NCBI GenBank assembly: GCA_913030835.1
Contig: CAJWDP010000019.1
Span: 1-55,423, forward strand
Length of the DNA: 55,423 nt
Reading direction: 5' to 3'
Source of the DNA: an uncultured Flavobacteriales bacterium
GTDB lineage: Bacteria; Bacteroidota; Bacteroidia; Flavobacteriales_D; Parvicellaceae
In this document: positions 18,893 to 28,264 of the stretch, one piece after another
How the letters are laid out: the number at the start of each line of letters is the position of its first letter
Numbering within the stretch: position 1 is the stretch's first letter
The notes under the pieces: model-generated
The model's input: the letters and a program-made list of their open reading frames with translations, nothing else
The model's database searches: none
Told to the model about the DNA's origin: nothing
Translations under genes and position numbers: made by a program

Positions 18893-19984
18893 ATGAAGAT
18901 TGTGCATTATTTTTCAGGTACGCTACTGTTGCTCATAGCTGTTTGCTGTGGAGATAACACCACAGTAAATGAGAAGCTCGCTACAATTTCTGCAGATGAA
19001 TCAAACTCTTCTTTGCCCCAAGCTCAGCTGGACTCACTGAACAAAAAGATCCGCGAAAATCCGGATAGTCCAAACGGATATTTTTTACGGTCCCAATACT
19101 ATGTTGAACAAGGACTCTTAGGGAAAGCCAGAGAAGATTTGAACATGTGCATCAATATGAGCCCTGAAACGGCCATATTTTACCTAGAAAAGGCAAAACT
19201 GCTCTATCAACTCTCTGCCCAAGGGATGACCAAAGAGTTTGACAATTGTGAACAATATGCACTGAAAACTTTAGAGCTAGATAGCACTGCTAAAGAAGCG
19301 CACTTGCTGTTGGGTAAAATTTATTTGGCATTACCCAATTTTGGAAAAGCACTTGATCAATTCAATGCGGCACTCAGAATTGATAAATACTATCCGGAAC
19401 CGTATTTTTTTAAAGGTTTAACCTATGCCAGAGCTGGAGATACTGCAAAGGCGGTTTCTTCTTACATCACGGCAACTGAGCAAAACCCGGAACATTATGA
19501 TTCATATATGGAACTGGGTATTCTTTATTCGAAACACGATGGTGAGGAAAGAAATATGGCGCAACTGTATTTTGACAATGCACTTGAAATCAAGCCGAAT
19601 AGTATAGAAGCCTTACTTGCTAAAGGGATATTTTTACAGGACAACAATAATTTTCAATTAGCAGACTCTTGCTACAATAGCATACTTGAATTGGATCCAA
19701 AGTTTGAAATTGCCTATCACAACAAAGGATATATGCACTTTAAAACGTTTAAAGATGATCTTGATCAAGAAAGTAAAGACAGCGTACTGATATTGGCAAT
19801 AGAAGATTTTACCAGCGCAATTGGGATCAATGACCAATACGTTCAGGCATACCACAATCGTGGACTTTGTTTTGAATTAATGGGTGACTACGTTTCTGCA
19901 AAAGTGGATTACGCAACGGCATTAAAAATAGACCCATCGTTTACCTTATCATTGAATGCGCTTAATGCACTGGATAAGCAATGA
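18893..19984 (+). CDS. TPR-repeat lipoprotein
   Basis: A 363-residue protein if it starts at the ATG at 18893; the frame extends back to a TTG at 18836, but the ATG places a lipoprotein leader (LLLLIAVCCGDN, acylation at Cys18 or Cys19) directly at the N-terminus. Tetratricopeptide repeats fill most of the mature part from about residue 65 (for example NGYFLRSQYYVEQGLLGKA, EAHLLLGKIYLALPNFGKA, QAYHNRGLCFELMGDYVSA). TPR lipoproteins act as scaffolds at the inner face of the outer membrane; the specific partner is unknown. It faces a minus-strand gene 26 bases downstream. Confidence 0.82.
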   Translation: MKIVHYFSGTLLLLIAVCCGDNTTVNEKLATISADESNSSLPQAQLDSLNKKIRENPDSPNGYFLRSQYYVEQGLLGKAREDLNMCINMSPETAIFYLEKAKLLYQLSAQGMTKEFDNCEQYALKTLELDSTAKEAHLLLGKIYLALPNFGKALDQFNAALRIDKYYPEPYFFKGLTYARAGDTAKAVSSYITATEQNPEHYDSYMELGILYSKHDGEERNMAQLYFDNALEIKPNSIEALLAKGIFLQDNNNFQLADSCYNSILELDPKFEIAYHNKGYMHFKTFKDDLDQESKDSVLILAIEDFTSAIGINDQYVQAYHNRGLCFELMGDYVSAKVDYATALKIDPSFTLSLNALNALDKQ

Positions 19985-20010
19985 TAGAACCGTGTTGCTT
20001 TTCGACTTGT

Positions 20011-20463
20011 TCAACGTTTAATTGAAGCTTCATAAATCGAGATCCATCGATTCGTATCCATTTTAGTCATCAATTCAGCGATCAAATCGTAAGGTATTTC
20101 ATTGATCTTTTTAAATCGAATACAACTTTTCCCCATGTCCAGTTTGTGAGCGCATCGCTTAGAATATTCTTCAACAAACCAATCCAAGACTTCGGAATCT
20201 GCATAGATTCCCATATGATATAGAGCAACAAATCTTTTTTGTGAGGCAAAACTTACAAATGGCAGTGGAAGCTTAGGATCACAATGGTAGCCATCAGGAT
20301 AAAGTTGATGTGGCACAATATAACTTGGCATGCCATAATTGATTCTTTCTTCAAATCCATTTGGAATGTGCTCAGAAATGGTCTTTCTCAATTCATTAAG
20401 TGCACCATGTCGGTCTGGATCTGCTTTTTCGATGTAAGCATCAATCTCTTTTGATCGATTCAT
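20011..20463 (-). CDS. DUF1801 (YdhG-like) domain protein
   Basis: A 150-residue cytosolic protein with the DUF1801 fold: RKTISEHIPNGFEERINYGMPSY at residues 26-48, then FVSFASQKRFVALYHMGIY, and the C-terminal basic helix GKSCIRFKKINEIPYDLIAELM. Family members include Bacillus proteins proposed as iron chaperones, but the general function is not established. It is the last gene of a minus-strand run, 13 bases after the ArnT-like gene, so it may be cotranscribed without sharing a function. Confidence 0.82.
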   Translation of the reverse strand: MNRSKEIDAYIEKADPDRHGALNELRKTISEHIPNGFEERINYGMPSYIVPHQLYPDGYHCDPKLPLPFVSFASQKRFVALYHMGIYADSEVLDWFVEEYSKRCAHKLDMGKSCIRFKKINEIPYDLIAELMTKMDTNRWISIYEASIKR

Positions 20464-20476
20464 AATTTTGTTTTAC

Positions 20477-22210
20477 TTATTCTGGAGTACGTTTTAGACC
20501 GATGAAGCCTCCATTATTCATCACCACATCCAATTCGGGAAACTGTTCAGGAGAATAATTATTTACTTTCAGCAAAAAATAGGCAGGCTTGTCTATAGCA
20601 CCATGTAACAACCAATCCTGTATACTCGTTATATATTCCAACCGTTCAGCTCCATTCAATTGATTTGATTTTTCTTTTGAAATTGAAGATAAAAAGGTCG
20701 CTTTTTGTTTGGCTAGTCCTGAATTTTCATCCAAAGGTTGCGTTTTTGCATAGAAATAATGCGTGTAGCTTTTGTGTCCTATGGGCCATATGTAAACATC
20801 ACGGTTTTGCAAGGATTCGCAGAATTCTACAGCTGGTCCTTGAACATATTGCTCAATTTTTGGAAGAATCCAAATGCTTGATCCAAGCATAAAGATTGCA
20901 ACTCCCACTGCGTTAACCATAGTGTACCGAAATACGTTATTTTTGAATAATTGCGATGCAGCCATCAGCATAACTATTCCAAATAAGATGCCGACAGTAA
21001 TTTCGAATCCGCTCCAGTTGACGTCCATAGATAGTCCGGATTGAACAAAAGGATCCTGAACCAAGGGGATCAGCCAATCGTCTTTCTTTTTAGCAATTAC
21101 CGGGATAAGCACCAACACGAGGGCATAAAGAATTCCAAACAATAAGACAAGAATCCGCATCCACGATCGGACTTTTTCTCTACCACGATCTACTTGGAAC
21201 AAGAAATAGGTGGCCAAAAAGGAAAGTGGTAAATAAACCATTGATGAGTAATGGATGATTTTTGTGGAGACAATTGAAAACAGGATCATTACCACCCAAA
21301 ACAAAATATTCATCCAGCGTTTAAAATGGAATTTGTCTTCTAGGTACTTACTTCCGAATACATTGCCAAGTGCCAAAATAGAAATAGGAAAGCAACCAAA
21401 CAGGACAACAACAAAGTGGTAATAAAACGGCTGCTGATGTCCTGCAGCTGCTCCACCCTCTGCTCCGGTTAACAGTTCGATCTGATACCCGACAAATTCG
21501 ATCAGGAACCAAGGGCCGTTTTGTATGGTCTCATAACCGAACCAGAGTATAGAGGTTAGAAAAGCAACGCTGATAAAGAGCAGTAAGTTTTGCAGCGAAG
21601 CCAATGGTCTGAATCGATTCAAAATCCAATAAATAGATACGGATAAAAGAAGGATCAATAGACCTACGGGACCTTTGGTAATGATTGCGAGCCCAATAAA
21701 TAATCCGGACACTGCAGCGTATTTTCTACTTTTTTTATGATTCGAATCTTCAATGGTACGAACAAAGTAGTACACGGATGCAAAGATGAAGAGATTGAAA
21801 ATGGGGTCTATAATACCACTTCTTATGTACATATGAGGCAAGATTGTCCCTACGTAAAGTAGCACCCACATGATTCCGAATCGCTCGTTGTACAATCGTT
21901 TACCAATATTGAATACGAATATCAAGGTGATTAAACCGAAAAGCACATTAGGGAATCTTGCACCAAACTCATTTTGCCCAAATACGAGCATACTTAAACT
22001 TTGCACCCAGAAAAAGAAAGGAGGTTTTTCCCAAAATGGCTCAAAATTGATTTGATTTTGAAAATAGTTGCCGGTGAGCATCATTTCTCGTGAGGACTCA
22101 GCGAAATTTATCTCATCCCAATCAAAAAGATGTGTGCTACCCAAGAATGGAAGTAGTACGATTGCACCAAGAATTAAGATTAAAAGCTGTTTGTTGTATC
22201 TAGCGATCAA
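20477..22210 (-). CDS. ArnT/PMT-family integral membrane glycosyltransferase
   Basis: A 577-residue polytopic GT-C enzyme with about a dozen hydrophobic segments. The first periplasmic loop carries DWDEINFAESSREMM (residues 30-44), the Asp/Glu site that contacts the lipid-phosphate sugar donor in ArnT and related transferases. A hydrophilic C-terminal domain follows residue about 440. It should move a sugar from a polyprenyl phosphate to lipid A or a surface protein on the periplasmic side. Its ATG overlaps the PAP2 gene by 4 bases and the GT2 that could make the donor lies upstream, so the three form a biochemical unit. The sugar is unknown. Confidence 0.88.
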   Translation of the reverse strand: MIARYNKQLLILILGAIVLLPFLGSTHLFDWDEINFAESSREMMLTGNYFQNQINFEPFWEKPPFFFWVQSLSMLVFGQNEFGARFPNVLFGLITLIFVFNIGKRLYNERFGIMWVLLYVGTILPHMYIRSGIIDPIFNLFIFASVYYFVRTIEDSNHKKSRKYAAVSGLFIGLAIITKGPVGLLILLLSVSIYWILNRFRPLASLQNLLLFISVAFLTSILWFGYETIQNGPWFLIEFVGYQIELLTGAEGGAAAGHQQPFYYHFVVVLFGCFPISILALGNVFGSKYLEDKFHFKRWMNILFWVVMILFSIVSTKIIHYSSMVYLPLSFLATYFLFQVDRGREKVRSWMRILVLLFGILYALVLVLIPVIAKKKDDWLIPLVQDPFVQSGLSMDVNWSGFEITVGILFGIVMLMAASQLFKNNVFRYTMVNAVGVAIFMLGSSIWILPKIEQYVQGPAVEFCESLQNRDVYIWPIGHKSYTHYFYAKTQPLDENSGLAKQKATFLSSISKEKSNQLNGAERLEYITSIQDWLLHGAIDKPAYFLLKVNNYSPEQFPELDVVMNNGGFIGLKRTPE

Positions 22211-22866
22211 GTATTCTTTTTGAATAACGATTTATTGCCCCAATTTCCAAAATTCTTATCGTTTAACCAAGAATAGACAAGTACCGATGTAAGTGTCCCG
22301 ATAAGCGAACCAAATAGAATGTCATTTGGGAAATGTTGAAATAAATAAGCTCTACTGTAGCCCGCTAGTATTGCAAGAAAACAGAATAAGAATCCAAGAT
22401 ATTTTTTCTTGGACAGTATGAGGCTTAAAAGACAAAAAACAGAAAATGCGGCCGTTGTATGACCTGACGGAAAGGAAAACTGCATATGTAAATCTACCCC
22501 TTCCACCAGATTCATGCTGTCAATAGTTTCAGAATAAACGGCGCCCGGCCGTGGCCAGTTAAAAACCCATCTCTTAAGCACTTGAGTGATGCCGGCCGAA
22601 CCAAGGAAACAAATAGATGCAATAAGGCCCCACCTGAACTTTAAAGCAAATAATAGCAGAGCTACAATTAAAGCAAACCATCCTCCACCCAAATGTGTGA
22701 CATATTTGAATAAAGGATCTAAAATGGGTGTGTGTTGTTCATTTATTAGCTCAAATAGCCCCAGATTCCCGTAGCTAAGTATCAAATAACTCCATGCAAA
22801 GAGGATTACGATAAATAGCCTCATGAACAAAGAATTGGCAAAAATGTATTTCAGAGATCTTTTCAT
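22207..22866 (-). CDS. PAP2-family lipid phosphatase
   Basis: A 219-residue membrane protein with about six helices and the three-part phosphatase site: [10 protein letters not shown] (residues 98-107), PSGH at 133-136, and SR...H...D at 171-182 ([12 protein letters not shown]). In the first motif the basic residue exactly seven before the Arg is Arg99 rather than Lys. Such enzymes remove phosphate from undecaprenyl pyrophosphate, lipid A or phosphatidylglycerol phosphate on the periplasmic side. Placement between a dolichyl-phosphate-mannose-type GT2 and an ArnT-like transferase, with 4-base overlaps on both sides, points to carrier-lipid recycling or lipid A dephosphorylation (inference). 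Confidence 0.92.
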   Translation of the reverse strand: MKRSLKYIFANSLFMRLFIVILFAWSYLILSYGNLGLFELINEQHTPILDPLFKYVTHLGGGWFALIVALLLFALKFRWGLIASICFLGSAGITQVLKRWVFNWPRPGAVYSETIDSMNLVEGVDLHMQFSFPSGHTTAAFSVFCLLSLILSKKKYLGFLFCFLAILAGYSRAYLFQHFPNDILFGSLIGTLTSVLVYSWLNDKNFGNWGNKSLFKKNT

Positions 22867-23609
22867 CGTTTTTTAAGGAGATGCCACTTCATCAATCCCA
22901 TTCTTGTGAGGAAATGCTTTATTGAAGTCCCTAAAACACCCAAGCCGTAAGTAACGCTTCTGCTGAAATTTATGGATGATGCTTCTTCAAAATATTTTGT
23001 AGGACAGGTCACTTCGGCAATTTCGTAATCAGCATACACGATTTGTGATAGCATTTGATTGTCGAAAACAAAATCATCAGAATTGTTGTTGTAATCGATG
23101 TATTCAAGAACCTCTTTTGAAAAAGCCCGATATCCGGTGTGGTATTCCGACAATTTCTGCCCGATCATGATGTTTTGAAATAAGGTCAGCATTCGATTGG
23201 CTATGTACTTGTATTTTGGCATTCCGCCCTTTAAAGCACCTTTACCCAAAATTCTGGAACCAAGTACCACCGGATAAACCTGGTTGGCAATCAAATAGGC
23301 CATACTTTCAATCAGCTTGGGCGTGTACTGATAGTCAGGATGGAGCATAATCACGATGTCAGCTCCTATTTCCAGCGCCTTGTTGTAGCAGGTTTTTTGA
23401 TTACCACCATACCCCATATTTTTGTCGTGACGAATGACATGGTCAATACCAAGTTTTTTCGCTAAGATGGAAGTGTTATCCGTTCCGTGATCATCAACGA
23501 GTATAACTTCATCCACAATGTCAAAGGGGATTTCGTTGTACGTTTTTTCAAGTGTTTCTTCGGCATTATAGGCCGGCATTACTATGACAAGCTTTTTTCC
23601 TTTGAGCAT
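22863..23609 (-). CDS. GT2 glycosyltransferase, polyprenyl-phosphate sugar synthase type
   Basis: A 248-residue GT-A enzyme of the DPM1/GtrB-like group: [18 protein letters not shown] at the N-terminus, VDDHGTDNT near residue 38, the metal site [10 protein letters not shown] near residue 93, and [17 protein letters not shown] near 158, usual for this subgroup. It ends in a basic amphipathic segment, not the two C-terminal helices of GtrB. It probably makes a polyprenyl-phosphate-linked hexose in the cytosol. It is the first gene of the operon and has a -7 box of its own about 50 bases upstream. Confidence 0.88.
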   Translation of the reverse strand: MLKGKKLVIVMPAYNAEETLEKTYNEIPFDIVDEVILVDDHGTDNTSILAKKLGIDHVIRHDKNMGYGGNQKTCYNKALEIGADIVIMLHPDYQYTPKLIESMAYLIANQVYPVVLGSRILGKGALKGGMPKYKYIANRMLTLFQNIMIGQKLSEYHTGYRAFSKEVLEYIDYNNNSDDFVFDNQMLSQIVYADYEIAEVTCPTKYFEEASSINFSRSVTYGLGVLGTSIKHFLTRMGLMKWHLLKKR

Positions 23610-23658
23610 TCTTAATCTTCAATAGTCTATAAAGACAACGATCTTTCGGATTTGAGAG

Positions 23659-23666
23659 CAAAGTTA
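23659..23666 (-). promoter_or_regulatory. -7 box of the GT2-PAP2-ArnT operon
   Basis: TAACTTTG on the minus strand, a full match to TAnnTTTG, 49 bases before the ATG at 23609. It is back to back with the rnpB promoter within about 100 bases. Confidence 0.55.
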
Positions 23667-23706
23667 GTATTTCAAAGCAGAATAGAATCATAATTGATAG
23701 TCTTCG

Positions 23707-23714
23707 TATCTTTG
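23707..23714 (+). promoter_or_regulatory. rnpB promoter -7 box
   Basis: TATCTTTG, a full match to TAnnTTTG, ends 4 bases before the first base of the P1 helix of the RNase P RNA. The spacing is what is expected between this element and a transcription start, so box and RNA 5' end support each other. Confidence 0.7.
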
Positions 23715-23718
23715 CAAA

Positions 23719-24096
23719 GCAAATTGGCTTGTCGCGGTGAATCATCATTTGATTTGCTGAGGAAAGTCCGGGCAACAAAGAGCAGCATACTTCCTAACGG
23801 GAAGGGACTGATTTTGCAGTAATGCAGTTCGGTTACAGATAGTGCCACAGAAAACAAACTGCCGATGTCGATGTTTTTCGGCAGGCGATGGTGAAAAGGT
23901 GAGGTAAGAGCTCACCAGTGCAGCTGGCAACAGTTGTAGCTAGGTAAACCTTATGCGTTGAAAGACCAAATAAACCAGGGATTGAAGGTTGCTCGCCTGA
24001 TCCTGGAGGGTAGGTTGCTTGAGGCCAATAGTGATGTTGGTCCTAGATAAATGACAAGCGTCCATAAGGACACAGAACCCGGCTTATAGATTTGTA
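23719..24096 (+). ncRNA. rnpB: RNase P RNA, bacterial type A
   Basis: The catalytic RNA that trims tRNA 5' leaders. The universally conserved segments are present: GAGGAAAGTCCGGGC at 23759-23773 and ACAGAACCCGGCTTATA at 24072-24088, whose CCGGGC/CCCGG parts pair as P4 neighbours. The 5' CAAATT (from 23720) pairs with the 3' GATTTG (24089-24094) as helix P1, which sets the ends. Length of about 378 is normal. No protein-coding reading is credible inside it. It is followed at once by a strong terminator. Confidence 0.95.
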
Positions 24097-24104
24097 AATT
24101 AAAT

Positions 24105-24136
24105 GAAGGGCTTCCGAAAGGAGGCCCTTCGTCACT
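24105..24136 (+). terminator. rnpB intrinsic terminator
   Basis: GAAGGGCTTCC (24105-24115) pairs with GGAGGCCCTTC (24120-24130) across a GAAA tetraloop; the 11-bp stem has one G-T wobble. The following GTCACTTTCT is only moderately T-rich. Confidence 0.8.
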
Positions 24137-24239
24137 TTCTAACTAATTTGTAGCTTAAGAATTCATGTAATAATTGGTGCAGTTAGATCTATTTGCAAGG
24201 TGGAAAGGTGCAAAATGACCGTTATAAATTAAATTGAAC

Positions 24240-24247
24240 TACCTTTG
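24240..24247 (+). promoter_or_regulatory. DEAD-box helicase promoter -7 box
   Basis: TACCTTTG, a full match to TAnnTTTG, 41 bases before the helicase ATG, implying a leader of about 35 bases. It separates this gene from the rnpB transcript, which ends about 105 bases earlier. Confidence 0.6.
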
Positions 24248-24288
24248 CACCCGCTGTCAGAGTCCGAACGACAGTTAAATTTTTTGAA

Positions 24289-25986
24289 ATGACATTTAGT
24301 GAATTAGGTTTGAGCAATGAGGTGCTTCAGGCCTTAAGCGAGTTGGGATTTGAAAATCCCACACCAATTCAGGAACAGGTAATTCCACAATTGCTTTTAG
24401 GCGAATCGGATCTAGTAGGTTTGGCTCAGACTGGAACGGGCAAGACCGCAGCTTTTGGTATACCATTAGTTGAACGAATTAATTCAGGAGAAAAGAGCGT
24501 TCAAGGTTTGGTAATTTGTCCAACAAGAGAGCTTTGTCTTCAAATTACAAAGGACATTCGATCGTATTCAGTCCATAAGAAACTTAGAGTAACAGCGATT
24601 TATGGCGGGGCAAGCATAGAGCAGCAGGCAAGAGAGATCAAGAAAGGTACTCATATTGTCGTTGCAACCCCCGGTAGGCTTATTGATATGATTGGTAGGA
24701 AGCTGGTCAGGATCAATGCAGTTTCATCGGTCGTTTTGGATGAAGCTGACGAAATGCTGAACATGGGTTTTAAAGAAGATATTGATGAGATTTTAAACAA
24801 TGTTCCTAAGCAAAGAAATACATGGTTGTTTTCAGCAACCATGCCAAAAGAAGTAGCGCGCATTTCAAAAAATTACATGGATGATCCAATTGAAGTATCG
24901 GTTGGTAGTAAAAATCAAAGTGCGGAGAATATAACCCATGCATATTTTGTAGTCAATGAGCGAGACAGGTACTTTGCTCTAAAAAGGTTACTTGATTTTA
25001 ACCCTGACATCTTTGGTTTGGTCTTCTGCCGAACCAGGAGAGAAACTCAAACTGTGGCATCTAACTTGATTAGAGATGGGTACAATGCTGAAGCATTGCA
25101 TGGAGACCTGTCTCAGCAGCAGAGAGACAATGTAATGGGTAAATTTCGAGAAAAAGTTACTCAGATTTTGGTAGCGACGGATGTGGCTGCTCGGGGTATC
25201 GATGTAAATGCAATCACGCACGTGATCAATTACAATCTGCCTGATGAGGTTGAAAATTATACTCACAGATCTGGTAGAACAGCAAGAGCTGGAATGTCAG
25301 GAGAGTCTTTGGTACTGATCAATTCTCGGGAGGCTGGAAAAATCAAGCGTATTGAAAAGATCATTCAAAAGAGTTTTGAAAAGCGAAACATTCCAGAAGG
25401 GACAGAAATTTGTGAAAAACAACTATTGAATTTAATAGACGTAGTTGTTGCAACAGAAATCAATGAAAAGGCGATGTTGAAATACGAGGATATCATATAC
25501 GATAAACTTGGCGGTATGGAAATTGAAGATCTGGTTCACAAATTTTTAAGCTTGGAATTCAATCGGTTTCTGGATTACTATCGTGATGCAAAAGATCTGA
25601 ATGCGAATATTAGAGGGGGATCGGATAAAGGATCTTCTGATCGCGGCAGAAATGTAAAAGGAGATACTCAGCGATTCTTTGTCAATAAAGGAAGATTAGA
25701 TAATATCAATCCTGGAGCTCTTGTTCGAGCAATTTGTGATTATGCAAAAATAGATTCCAGTCAAATTGGGGAGATTGATATTATGCGAGAATTTTCATTT
25801 TTTGAGACGGACAAGAAAGTTGCGGAATCTGTTCTTGCAAAAATGGAAGATGCTGAGATCGACGGTGACTCAATAAACGTGGAATTTGCCGGTCCAAAAA
25901 AGGGAGGCAATCGATCCCGTCAGAGAAGGGATCACCGAAAAGGCAACAATGCACGTAGAAATTCTCGCGGCAGGAGAAGGAGGTAG
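24289..25986 (+). CDS. DEAD-box ATP-dependent RNA helicase with DbpA-type RNA-binding domain
   Basis: A 565-residue helicase. Q motif FENPTPIQEQ, Walker A AQTGTGKT near residue 46, PTREL, LDEADEML near 150, FSATMP near 181, and the second RecA domain with HRSGRTARAG near 330 are all intact. Residues 460-535 match the DbpA/CsdA-type RRM-like domain (VNKGRLDNINPGALVRAICDYA), and the last 30 residues are Arg/Lys-rich, giving extra RNA affinity. Such enzymes act in ribosome assembly and cold adaptation; DeaD/CsdA is the closest named relative. It has its own promoter downstream of rnpB and ends one base from a convergent gene. Confidence 0.94.
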   Translation: MTFSELGLSNEVLQALSELGFENPTPIQEQVIPQLLLGESDLVGLAQTGTGKTAAFGIPLVERINSGEKSVQGLVICPTRELCLQITKDIRSYSVHKKLRVTAIYGGASIEQQAREIKKGTHIVVATPGRLIDMIGRKLVRINAVSSVVLDEADEMLNMGFKEDIDEILNNVPKQRNTWLFSATMPKEVARISKNYMDDPIEVSVGSKNQSAENITHAYFVVNERDRYFALKRLLDFNPDIFGLVFCRTRRETQTVASNLIRDGYNAEALHGDLSQQQRDNVMGKFREKVTQILVATDVAARGIDVNAITHVINYNLPDEVENYTHRSGRTARAGMSGESLVLINSREAGKIKRIEKIIQKSFEKRNIPEGTEICEKQLLNLIDVVVATEINEKAMLKYEDIIYDKLGGMEIEDLVHKFLSLEFNRFLDYYRDAKDLNANIRGGSDKGSSDRGRNVKGDTQRFFVNKGRLDNINPGALVRAICDYAKIDSSQIGEIDIMREFSFFETDKKVAESVLAKMEDAEIDGDSINVEFAGPKKGGNRSRQRRDHRKGNNARRNSRGRRRR

Positions 25987-25987
25987 G

Positions 25988-28264
25988 CTAATCCTGGTGT
26001 AATTTTATCGTGTCAGAGAAATTGTACTGATCTGATGATTCCAATTCGATACAAATGCTTTGGAATAGAGATGTTTGTATTTCAAAATCATCTAGTGGTT
26101 TGAATAGAACAACTTGTGACCCATTGGGTGATACATCCAGTTGCTTTTTCCAAAGCTCGTTTTGATCATTATCGCTTTGCGCAGTTAATGTTAGTGTTAC
26201 AAATGCAGTGTTTGCTTGGTCTGAAACTGCCGTTACTTTGATAGAATCATTGATCAGCTCTACAAATGCTACTAAAGGCCGGTACATGTCACTTACTGCA
26301 TCGAATGCTGGCTTTTCGATTTTATAATAATCGATAACACTCCAGGAAGGACCCGGCCAGCAATCGTTAAATTGCCAGAAAAGTGTGCCCATACAATGTT
26401 TTCGATTTAGTCTGTGGTATTTGATTGCGGTTTTGTAGGCAACGGCTTGAGTTTTTTGACTGTTTTTTATAAAATCAGAAAATGAACTTGCTTTTCCAAA
26501 CAGCTCCTCGCTATGCAGTACAATTAGGTCATTACCAATGTAGCTTTTCTGCCTGTTCTTCATGACGGTATCGTCCAAAGAAAAGTGATCTGGACCAATG
26601 CTACTGCTCAAAGCTGTCGAGTCAGGGAAGCTCTGAAAGCCATATTCGACCATAAATCGTGGAACGTTCTTCTTGAAGTTTTTGAAAGGTTCTTTTCCAT
26701 GCCATACACCCCAGTAATGCATTGAGCCATGGTTGAAATTTTTGGCTTTCCCCCAATTGGAAAGGGGAGAAGTGGACACATAATTTATAAGGGGACTCTC
26801 TTTTTTTAGGAGTCGAGGAATAGCATCTTGAAACAACGATTGATATCCTTCCCAAAGCGCTTCAGAATCTGATTGATTCCAACCAAATTGACCTTGCCAA
26901 CCCCAGTTGTTGAAGGCAACCTCAATTTCGTTGTTGCCACACCACAGTGCTAAACACGGGTGATTCCGCAATCGAATGACATTTTCTTTTACCTCTTCAA
27001 GTACATTTCGCCTAAATGATTCCGTAATGGGATACATGCTTCCTGCGAACATCAGGTCTTGCCAAACGAGAATTCCATGCTTATCACAGAGGTCATAAAA
27101 AATGTCTTTTTCGTAAACACCTCCTCCCCAAACTCTAAGCATGTTAAAATTTGCTTGTTTCGCTTGTAGAATCAACTTTTCATAGTCCTCGTCGGTTACA
27201 CGGGTCAGAAACACGTCTTGCGGAATATAGTTGGCGCCTTTGATAAAAATAGGTTCGCCATTGACTTTAAAGTAGAAGGATGTTCCGATACTATCCGGTT
27301 CGTTGACCAATTCGATGGTTCTTACACCATATTGTATCGACTTTTCCTGTATCGTTTGCAGACTGTCATAAAGCTCAACGTGAATAGTCTGTAGGGTTTG
27401 GTCTCCAAATCCGTTCGGCCACCATAAGTCGTGTGTTGAGTATTCTAAAGTTGTTGTTACGTAGTTTACTCCGGAATCAAGTTTCACATCCTGTTTTTCT
27501 CCGTTTATGGCAATACCGACTTTTCCTTCCTCTGAAGACTCAACTTCAACTTGGACCTCGACGCTAACTGGTTCACCATTGTTTTGGATTGTGGAACAGT
27601 TGATGTTCTTGATCCTTGATTTATTCCAAAAATTCAATCGGACAGGTTTCCATATACCGCAAGTCACAAAGCGTGGTCCCCAGTCCCATCCAAAGTGATA
27701 GGCGGCTTTTCGAATGAATGGACCTACTTGGACTTCCACAGTTTCGCAACCGGAGGGAAGACGGTGTGGATAATCATTGACCTGATCCTTATAATAATTG
27801 ACCGGAGAATAGAAAATAACTTTCAGCTTGTTTTTTCCAATTTTCATTTGATTCTTAACCTCTACCTTCCAGGATCGGAACATGTTGTCGGCCTTTATCA
27901 GCAGAGAGTCATTCAAATACACATCTGCTCGAGTATCTAACCCTTCAAATTCGAGTTCAATGTGTTGATTTGAATGTTCTTTGCTCGACAGATTAAACTC
28001 AGTGAGATACTCCCAGTTTTCGTATTCAATCCATCTTTGCTTAAGCTCATTGTTTTCATAAAATGGGTTTTGAATAATGTTGTTTCTGAGCAGGTCAAGA
28101 TGCACACAGCCTGGAACGGATGCAGGTCTTAAAACCGCTTCACTTTGAGATTGGAATTCCCATTGAACCACCAAGTCTTTACTTTGGACACCACGTTCTT
28201 GTTGTGTGGGAGCACAGCTCATTAGAACAAACATGAAGTATATGTATGCTAGCTTATTTGCCAA
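25988..28264 (-). CDS. GH2 beta-mannosidase-type lipoprotein
   Basis: A protein of about 758 residues. The frame runs back to 28378 inside cutC, but a TTG at 28264, overlapping the cutC stop by 11 bases, gives a lipoprotein leader ending in FVLMSCAP (acylation at Cys17). Domains follow the mannosidase order: jelly-roll sugar-binding N-terminus (WEFQSQSEAVLRPASVPGCVHLDL), Ig-like domain, TIM barrel with LRVWGGGVYE, acid/base Glu in WCGNNEIEVAF and nucleophile Glu in VEYGFQSFP, then FWQFNDCWPGPSWSVIDY. It should release beta-linked mannose from the ends of glycans at the cell surface or in the periplasm. It is last in an operon with GH20 and cutC. Confidence 0.9.
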   Translation of the reverse strand: MANKLAYIYFMFVLMSCAPTQQERGVQSKDLVVQWEFQSQSEAVLRPASVPGCVHLDLLRNNIIQNPFYENNELKQRWIEYENWEYLTEFNLSSKEHSNQHIELEFEGLDTRADVYLNDSLLIKADNMFRSWKVEVKNQMKIGKNKLKVIFYSPVNYYKDQVNDYPHRLPSGCETVEVQVGPFIRKAAYHFGWDWGPRFVTCGIWKPVRLNFWNKSRIKNINCSTIQNNGEPVSVEVQVEVESSEEGKVGIAINGEKQDVKLDSGVNYVTTTLEYSTHDLWWPNGFGDQTLQTIHVELYDSLQTIQEKSIQYGVRTIELVNEPDSIGTSFYFKVNGEPIFIKGANYIPQDVFLTRVTDEDYEKLILQAKQANFNMLRVWGGGVYEKDIFYDLCDKHGILVWQDLMFAGSMYPITESFRRNVLEEVKENVIRLRNHPCLALWCGNNEIEVAFNNWGWQGQFGWNQSDSEALWEGYQSLFQDAIPRLLKKESPLINYVSTSPLSNWGKAKNFNHGSMHYWGVWHGKEPFKNFKKNVPRFMVEYGFQSFPDSTALSSSIGPDHFSLDDTVMKNRQKSYIGNDLIVLHSEELFGKASSFSDFIKNSQKTQAVAYKTAIKYHRLNRKHCMGTLFWQFNDCWPGPSWSVIDYYKIEKPAFDAVSDMYRPLVAFVELINDSIKVTAVSDQANTAFVTLTLTAQSDNDQNELWKKQLDVSPNGSQVVLFKPLDDFEIQTSLFQSICIELESSDQYNFSDTIKLHQD

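Noticed and set aside
23745-23930. Short minus-strand open frames over rnpB
   Set aside because: The region is RNase P RNA by sequence and structure; these frames are chance.
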